In this document: in pieces, positions 57,289 to 64,000 of the stretch
Layout: each line of letters begins with the position of its first letter
Numbering within the stretch: the first letter of the stretch is position 1
Source: Capitulum mitella
Lineage: Eukaryota; Arthropoda; Thecostraca; Pollicipedomorpha; Pollicipedidae
Length of the DNA stretch: 64,000 nt
Direction: 5' to 3'
Assembly: GCA_030062745.1 (NCBI GenBank)
Contig: CP099840.1
Span: 35,343,101-35,407,100 of the forward strand
Program-made: the position numbers and the translations under genes
Notes under the pieces: model-generated
What the model was told of the DNA's origin: nothing
The model's input: the letters and a program-made list of their open reading frames with translations, nothing else
Databases searched by the model: none

Positions 57289-60200
57289 GTATGTCAATGA
57301 TGGGCATGTCATTATGGGTATCATCTTTAGGCTACCTGTTTGCTAATGTTTTAGGTTATTGGTTTGCAGTTTGCTGCATTTTGTTATCATTAATGTGATA
57401 ACGTTGTTTTGTGTCACTTTTAATTAGACCAGATTAATGTCTTGCTTATGATGAGAGTTGGCCCATTGTTATGGTTACTCATGTTTTTTTGTCTTCCATT
57501 GTTTTTCTGTTTTTATTCATCTTTGTTCATTCAACTAATTATTATTGCTTTATTTGGTTCCTTAGTGGTGTTTTTAAGATAGTCATGTCAGGTCATCATG
57601 GCAGTTATTGCTCCCTAACTATGAAAGGTAATGTACTGCTGTGCTGGACCAGTCATTTTGGGGCAAATTTTGGAAAGATCATGTTAGAGCAGTGAACTAA
57701 TTTGGGGCCACTTTCAAAGAGTATGTGTACTGAGTTTCAAAGTTTCCTAAAATGAGGTAGCACTGGTGGTGGCTTGTGCTCCCACAAAGACCTAAGGCAC
57801 AGCGCAAGTGTAACACCAAACTGTCAACACCTTTCTTTCTGCATTATGGAGGCTATGTAACTATTAAACCATAAATAATATCTGACCCTTATGAGACTGA
57901 GGTGCTGATATCAGTCATATGTAATGTTACTTGATGCATCACTTTGCATCCTTACAAAAAAATACCATTGTTGTTAATAAGTAATTGTTGTTGAAATAAA
58001 AATACCACCCCTGTCACAACAAACTAACCACAGTACACTCAGTCCAGTGTTCCAGGCAGAAAGCTCTCTCTCTCATTTCAAGGGCAGATAGATGACCACC
58101 TCTATACCACACAGACATTGTTGAATCATAAACTAATATGGAACAAATATATTTCAGTGAATAGTTATCCTACAAACACATTCTGTTCTCTACCACTGAT
58201 GCCAGCCTGTGCAGTCAAGCATCCTTGGTTGGTGACATTGGTGCTGTGATAGCAGGTGGCCAGAGCTCTACATCTTGCCTTAGAGGGGCTCTGTTAGCTG
58301 CATTGGCCAGGGCTGATGTGTAGTTTCATGGACACTCACCAGGAGTGCTATATCACATTAGATTCTGGTGTTGGCTGGGGTGGGTTAGCTGGCTGCCTCC
58401 ATGACTGTGCAGCATAGCATGGCATGAGACATCTTTGCAGGCATGTGCTGTGCTATCTTGATATATGTGGAACAAAATGAGTGCATCATTCATTTTAATG
58501 TTTATGTTTTTTCCATCCAGTTTTATGTTCAGTCTTATTATGCAGACATGTATGATTTTATTTCCACATATATATGTATATTTTACTTCCACAAGTTTTA
58601 TAGATCCACTGAAATCGTTTTGCCCCACACTTAAGTGACATTGTTGTTTGTTAACAGGGTGAAAAATTGTGTGACAAAAGATCATAAGCAAAAGATCGTA
58701 AAAGGGTAGAAATGTTGAGCCAAAGGTGTGGTTTGGGATACTAGAGGCCACCGGCTGATAAAGGGTGCAATCAGACTTGGCTCTGTCCAAGAAAGACTTT
58801 GGGCCGTGCAAAGCAAAGCAGGTATTTGATTATGTCGTGCGATATTTGGTTACATCTAAATAGGGACCGTGTGCTGAACATGTTACAGTGCTGCACCGCC
58901 ACGTCCGTGCGGGCCTTACTTCGGAAATAACGGTTTGTTTACGACTTTGGGCAGATGATTGCACCTTTCCACCCCAGTGGCACCATATTTGTCAGGGTGT
59001 ACGAGGTTGGAATAGTCCTTTAGCGGTGTAAAAAACTGGCAACATACTGTAATATGTAGTACATGTACAAATTGCTACTATACGGCCAGCCAAGCACGTG
59101 GTCCCTTTTTAGATGTAACCTAATAACGCGCTTCACGTGGCCTAATCTCTTCATAGGACAAAGCCTGGTATGAATGCACCCCTTGTCGGCCTGCGGCCTC
59201 CATTATCCTACAGCGCGCCTTTGGTGTAACATTGCTATTCTTTATTTCGATATTCATGTCATGTGATCTTTTGTCATATAACCTTTAGCTACAGTCTTTT
59301 TTCATACGATCTGTCACCGATTACTAAACAGCGGAGAAAAAAAATTCAGTGGACCCGCGGAACTTGTGCTTCGAATGCTGTGACCCCTCGAGCATTTGCG
59401 TTTGCGCCGTAGAGTCTTTCTAGAAACCTTGGACTCTGGCTGTGGTGGCGCACGAAGTGAAGATGACTGGTTCATAAAATAGGGCAGAATGGAGTATGCC
59501 CCAAGTATCTCATTGGCACCTGTTACACAGTTTGCAGACTAGGTGCTGTGATCAACCCAGGCATGACAAGCTTACTGTAATAATTACTTCACTACAGGTT
59601 GTGTAGCTGAAACATTCCATGATTCAGCAACACAACCTGTAGCAAAGTAATTATTGACATTGACATTGACATTGACAAAGTAATTGTGACAAGCTTACCA
59701 TAATAGTTACTGCACTACAGACTGTGTAGCTGAAATATTCCATGATTCAGCTACACAACCTGTAGCAAAATAATTATTACAGTAAGCTTGGCATGCCTTG
59801 GTTGGTCACAGCACCTAGCCTGCAAACCGTGTAACAGGTGCCAATGAGATATTTCCTCTTGAATGCAAAACAATTTTGCTGATATAGATGCAAAACAGCA
59901 TTTATGTTGGCACAGTGTTTTGTGATGTTTCATGCTGTTCGGGCTATAAGAGGCATTAAGGGAATGAAAATAGGTGGTAGGACAGTGACTGCAATTTCTC
60001 CCAGTCATTCATACAAAGTTAATGAAAGTTTGTATTTCTCATTGGGTATAGGATATGTAGAAATCCTGGCTGGCAATAGAATGCCACAAGTTCATTCTGA
60101 CAGTTCAATAGAACATAAGTTCTGAACAGTATGGAATAGACTGTTATTCTTTGCCCTATCAGTTCATTCTGTTCAAATTAACAGAAAGGATCAGAAATGT

Positions 60201-62706
60201 TTCACCAAAGATGATGGAATAATGGTATTGCCAGAAGTGCTGTGTATTGTAAGTTCACAGTGTAATACTGTGGTGTTGTCAAAAGATGCTGTGAAAATTG
60301 CACTGTAACTGGTACTGTTGCAGGCTAACTTTTCTCATTGCTGTGGGTACATGAAAATGTAGCACAGGTGATTTTCCTTATGTGGAGTATACCATTTTCA
60401 AAAAACAATTTTCTGTGTTACCCATTCTCATTTGGTACATGAAAGTCATTGTACTTCATAGAAATTGTTATTGCATTGGTCTTCTTGGACTATTCATTCC
60501 AATAATTATACAGTTATACTTGGTTTCTGACGAAGCAGAGTCTGTAACCATACCATGATTATTTTTCAACGTTTATTTTGTTTTGATATGGTGTAGTATA
60601 CTCCATGGTGCTCGATTTATTCAAACCACCCATTTTTTTACAGGAAACAGGTGTGAGCGACTTATGTCTCGAAATCTTCACCAGGTGGAATCGGAGCAAC
60701 TCGAAAATCGCAGAGAATGGTGGAAATGACGCAAAGCCAAAGGTAGGTGGGCTGCGTACATTAACAAACGAGGAAAGATTCAAAGCCTCAGTCAAGCTGG
60801 GCAGTTGCTGGCTGCTGCATGGCGACTAGCCATTGTGCCTCACGATGGAGGTGGAGGAGCGCCCGCCTGGAGTGGCTGCCCGCGCGGGTAACGTCACGCC
60901 GTCTCGTGCGTGTGACGGTCGTCCGCGGAGGGGAGGTCGGCCGCAGGGCCGTAGTTGGCGAGACGAGCAAAATGGCGCCCAGGATTCCGTCTTGGAATCC
61001 TGGACGCCATTTTGATTTGCTAAGAATCGCCGAGCCCCAAGCAGCAGAGCAAGTCGTTTGTCATGCTTGAACTCTTTACCCATGCACTGAGTGACTGAAT
61101 TTTCTTTTGTTAAAATGGGAGAATGTCATGCATTTTTGGACTGTTTTCTCTTCCATTTGGTATGTCATATGTCCTTTATTCATCAGTGCAGTAGCGTTGC
61201 TTTGGTTATCTGCCCGTCTTTTGTCAGCACATGACATATTTTCTGATATGTAACCTTATAGGCTGTATTCGCTGTATTTGTTCTGAAGATGGTGTAAATC
61301 AGACCGGAACGTTAACAAATATATGAACAATTTTGGAGAACTACTTTATCTTCCACCCGTCGACCAGAAATCAACGGTCGGAGACGTAGAAAGAAAATCG
61401 GAAAAGTTCATAGTTAAATTTATGCGGAGCCAAAGATATCGATACTGCGTCTAGTTGCAAGGCAATTCATTGCTGCCGGCGTCACGCTGTGTTCACCTTA
61501 AATACACACGACATGATTGTTGTTCGGTGTTTCAGGTTGATTTTGAAGACCAGCTTTCCAAAATCATGGAGCAGCAAAACAAATCTGCAACGCTTTCAGA
61601 GAAGCCTAAGGCTTCCGTAGCGGACAAAAAACTGAAGGAAGCTATTTTACAACAGTATTCGGAGGTGAGCGAATAAGATGAGTTGCGTGATGGTGAGCTG
61701 AGCTCAATGGTAGTCATTTTGTGGTGAATCAGAAGATGTTTTTTGAATACGGAAGTCTCCATATGCACACATATACATGTCGTGGGTATCCGCGTAGGTT
61801 TTCTTTGCTGCGTCTACGCCTCAGAAAAGACATAGACGTTTTACGAAACGCCTGAAAATATACTGAAAAACTCACCTTGCTATAAATTAGCATGGCTACA
61901 TTACCAGGTTCTCGAAAAACATGTTTATTGCATGGTCCCTGGCAAGTGTTTTCATTCGCCTTCATCACAAGGGGATTGCATGTAAAAAGGACATTTTTTC
62001 CTCCACAGGGTGATCAGGGTGTCCAGTGAAAAACTGGACCTGTACCTATGGGCGAGTCATATGTATTCAATAAAAATGGAACCCGGATTTTAATGGTTGT
62101 CTTTTGTATGCTTAACGTTTTCTGGCTACTTCGATACAGCAGGCTAATCACGCATTAATTTAGACGATAATTGCTTATCTTTGAGCTTAAACGACGACAC
62201 GCGCCGGTTTGATAATTACACATCATCACGCACAGTGGAAGGTGAGTTGCCAGGTCAAAATGACAGGCCTGCGGTTGCGGGGAACGGGGAATCGTAGTTC
62301 GGAGTTGGCTGTCCGCATATATTGCATCATCCCTGACGTCAGCCATCGTGGAAAGTCAACCGCCAAATGACCACAGAAGGAGGTGGGGCAGTTCCCGTAA
62401 ATTAACTCTTGTTTCTGAACAGAACTGGTGGTATCCACGATTGCCTATTCCACGTGTAATGTGTGGCAGTCGACGGCAAACACTATGAAGAAATATATTG
62501 CCGAAGGCGGGAATGTCTGAATGGGTTTCGTTGATTGCTTTGTTCACACAGATTTCCGACCACGAAGAAGACGATGAGGCTGCGGCCGAAGAAAAGGATG
62601 TTGCCAAGAACACGAATAGGGAAGAAGTGACAAAAGAAGAACAGGAGCGGCGGGAGAAAATGAAGGCCGAGGCTGCTGCCAAACGGCAAAAGGACAAACT
62701 GGACAG
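57136..62706 (+). CDS. CCDC43: CCDC43 (coiled-coil domain protein 43; last exon not in window)
   Basis: Four exons in consistent phase give 178 codons plus two bases. The N-terminal ~90 residues resemble the conserved helical (PWI-like) domain of CCDC43 (DDWL ... GILTGDES...KEEAMEGILSGIM; human GSWL ... GILQEEEEEEKLDALQGILSAF). The third exon matches KQRKAALLAQYADV, and the fourth is the charged coiled coil. CCDC43 is a conserved eukaryotic protein of poorly known molecular function; I add none. The C-terminal basic tail exon (RKEKEKKRTQxGER in human) was not found before 64,000. Confidence 0.88.
58667..59286. mobile_element. ~0.6-kb long-TIR element (foldback MITE)
   Basis: Left arm from GTGACAAAAGATCA (58,671) through CCAAAGG, GAGGCC, AAGGGTGCA to GGTTACATCTAAATAGGGACC (58,848). 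The right arm is the same series inverted, ending TGATCTTTTGTCAT (59,282). Arms are about 200 bp and imperfect (roughly 70-75%). The centre (about 58,880-59,090) is unique and GC-richer. Confidence 0.8.
59506..59852. mobile_element. Nested palindromic element
   Basis: Outer arms ATCTCATTGGCACCTGTTAC (left) and its inverse (right, to 59,852) enclose two smaller palindromes, each with ACTACAGRYTGTGTAGCTGA, an ATTCCATGATT loop and the inverted copy. A (GACATT)n run at about 59,648-59,675 separates them. Probably a foldback transposable element. Confidence 0.8.
60644..60742 (+). CDS. CCDC43: CCDC43 exon 2
   Basis: Acceptor TTTTTTTACAG, donor GTAGGT, 33 codons, phase 0/0. Reads ETGVSDLCLEIFTRWNRSNS, matching EEDSLLNICKEIVERWSETQ of human CCDC43. 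Confidence 0.86.
60957..61031. repeat. 75-nt hairpin
   Basis: GGCGA...GCAAAATGGCGCCCAGGATTCC pairs with GGAATCCTGGACGCCATTTTG...TCGCC around a 5-base loop with few mismatches. It lies in CCDC43 intron 2. It could be a foldback remnant or a miRNA-like precursor; no homology to a known miRNA is claimed. Confidence 0.6.
61536..61664 (+). CDS. CCDC43: CCDC43 exon 3
   Basis: Acceptor GTGTTTCAG, donor GTGAGC, 43 codons. Reads VDFEDQLSKIMEQQNKSATL, then KKLKEAILQQYSE, matching IATLIEKQAQIV ... KQRKAALLAQYADV. Confidence 0.88.
62552..62706 (+). CDS. CCDC43: CCDC43 exon 4
   Basis: Acceptor TTCACACAG, donor GTAACT, 51 codons plus two bases. Acidic start ISDHEEDDEAAAEEKD, then NREEVTKEEQERREKMKAEA and KRQKDKLD, a predicted coiled coil equivalent to the QRKKEQDKLQRERDKL region. 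The protein must continue in a further exon. Confidence 0.87.
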
Positions 62707-64000
62707 GTAACTGCAGCCAACTTTGTCAGGCACGCTTCCTTTCTCAACCTGGGTGTTTTGAAGCATTTGCTGTCTACCATGTCCTTTCTGTCATATTTTT
62801 TTTGTAGCAAAACGACTGACTTTTGAATATATGAGCCCATATTTAAACGCGGCAGTTTGAAAAACCCGCTCCATTTTTGGTGCTCATAAAAATGACAATC
62901 GCGGGTTTTTAGACATGGCCTGGATACCCATGTTTTTCTTTTCTTTGGGCATGACATTCTAGAAGCTTCTCAGGCATGCCACTGGGATGAAGAAGGCGTT
63001 CGCGCGGGGAAGAGGCACTTCAGTTGACAAAAACTATAGTATGTTACATTCTGGTTTGAGCCGTGCGACGGCCGTTGCTCTATGACTGTCGGTCGGTGTC
63101 GAGTTACGGGTACCGTGCGCTGTGTGGTGCTCTTGCCACACATTTACGTTACGCCGGCCGCTTGCCATCGGAATGTATTTAAGCATTCATTGCGATGCAT
63201 TAAGCGCAAGCGCATGCAGTACACATTGGCGTACCCAGAGGAGTAAGCTAATCCCCCCTAACGGTCGAAGGTCTCCAGAAATGGCTATTATTACAAATGA
63301 TGGGTTTAAAAAGGGCAAAACGATGTTTTAAAATGAAAAAAAACAATTAATTTTTATTTTCAAATCCCCCACTCCCCTTCGTACGAAAATCCTGGCTACT
63401 AGCAATGCTTGCTTGTCTCGATGTTGAAACAGCCCTGTTGTTCGATTAACTGCCAGAAAGTGTCCAAGGGGATTATTCAGCTTAGTCGTACAAGAAAAAG
63501 AAGATAGGATGTGACACTGTGGGCTATTGACTGAAGGACTAATGCCGTACGATCAGAAAACTAATTTGAAACACTGACTGGTCGAAAAATTGCACTTGTC
63601 ATAGATTTCAAGAAGAGGACTTGGTGAAAAAAATAGTAATGGATTATTCAAGAGGTATGCGACCAGGACAGAATTACAATGGAGTTCAGTGGCATCAAGC
63701 AGGTGTGCTGTTACTAGGCTGGATCGTTCCGTTTAAACGTGCATGTCGCGTACTCTCGCCAAGTTTCAGCTGGATATTTCTCGAAGAAACTGGCTGCTCT
63801 GAGATTTCTGTTAGCGGCTGGTCTCGTTTACATGGGTCGTTATTTTGTTGGGTTTAGTTGCGTTTTTTTTTTTTAATTTTCACTCCTCATAATGCAAATG
63901 GGTTTAAAGCTGATATTATCTCGTGCGGTTTTCAGACATTTTTATTCTGGTGGAAAATATTGGCCCCTCTTGATTGTACTTTGACTTAAGGTGTTAGATC
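62707..64000 (+). other. CCDC43 intron 4 (continues out of window)
   Basis: 1.3 kb after the exon-4 donor. No exon encoding the expected Lys/Arg/Glu-rich C-terminus was found, and no tandem repeats. A plus-strand frame at 63,621-63,857 is unassigned. Confidence 0.55.

Larger units (their letters stand above)
57289..60643 (+). other. CCDC43 intron 1
   Basis: 3.36 kb, AT-rich and mostly CpG-poor, with two inverted-repeat elements listed separately. No nested gene was seen. Confidence 0.65.

Overview
This is a eukaryotic (metazoan) genomic window, not bacterial. Nearly all coding sequence is in short exons with GT..AG borders and matching phases, separated by repeat-rich introns. I translated and aligned by eye against remembered protein families, and three genes are supported. 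(1) A PDE8-type high-affinity cAMP phosphodiesterase is on the minus strand, from a first coding exon at 42,735-42,648 to a last exon that runs off the left edge (167-1). (2) A complete fructose-1,6-bisphosphatase is on the minus strand, 56,326-46,449, with 7 exons and 334 codons plus stop. (3) CCDC43 is on the plus strand from 57,136, with four exons seen and the C-terminal exon beyond the window or not found. The lineage looks like an invertebrate, probably an ecdysozoan/arthropod such as a crustacean. This is an inference from GC-rich exons, CpG-rich introns with local CpG-depleted blocks, and very short and very long introns side by side. I cannot name the species.

Layout. 1-15 kb holds sixteen PDE8 exons, which run right to left: receiver-like domain (14.9-14.0 kb), PAS domain (12.9-11.9 kb), linker with a PKA-like site (12.0-8.4 kb) and HD catalytic domain (7.1 kb to the left edge). 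15-42.6 kb is one giant first intron with minisatellites, hAT-type MITEs, foldback elements and two CpG-dense blocks. 42.6-42.74 kb is the myristoylation-type N-terminal exon. 42.8-46.4 kb is intergenic and largely CpG-poor. 46.4-56.3 kb is FBPase. 56.3-57.1 kb is a head-to-head promoter region shared with CCDC43. 57.1-64 kb is CCDC43, whose introns carry large inverted-repeat elements.

The genes do not form a pathway module. cAMP signalling (PDE8) and gluconeogenesis (FBPase) are linked physiologically in animals, but nothing here shows co-regulation. The points most worth checking are four. About a third of the splice acceptors end in CGACAG. A CRE-like (TGACGTC) minisatellite lies inside the intron of a cAMP phosphodiesterase. 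Two copies of one hAT MITE carry 8-bp target duplications and a microsatellite at the same internal position. Blocks of CpG depletion may mark germline methylation. I found no clearly new enzymatic or defence system.
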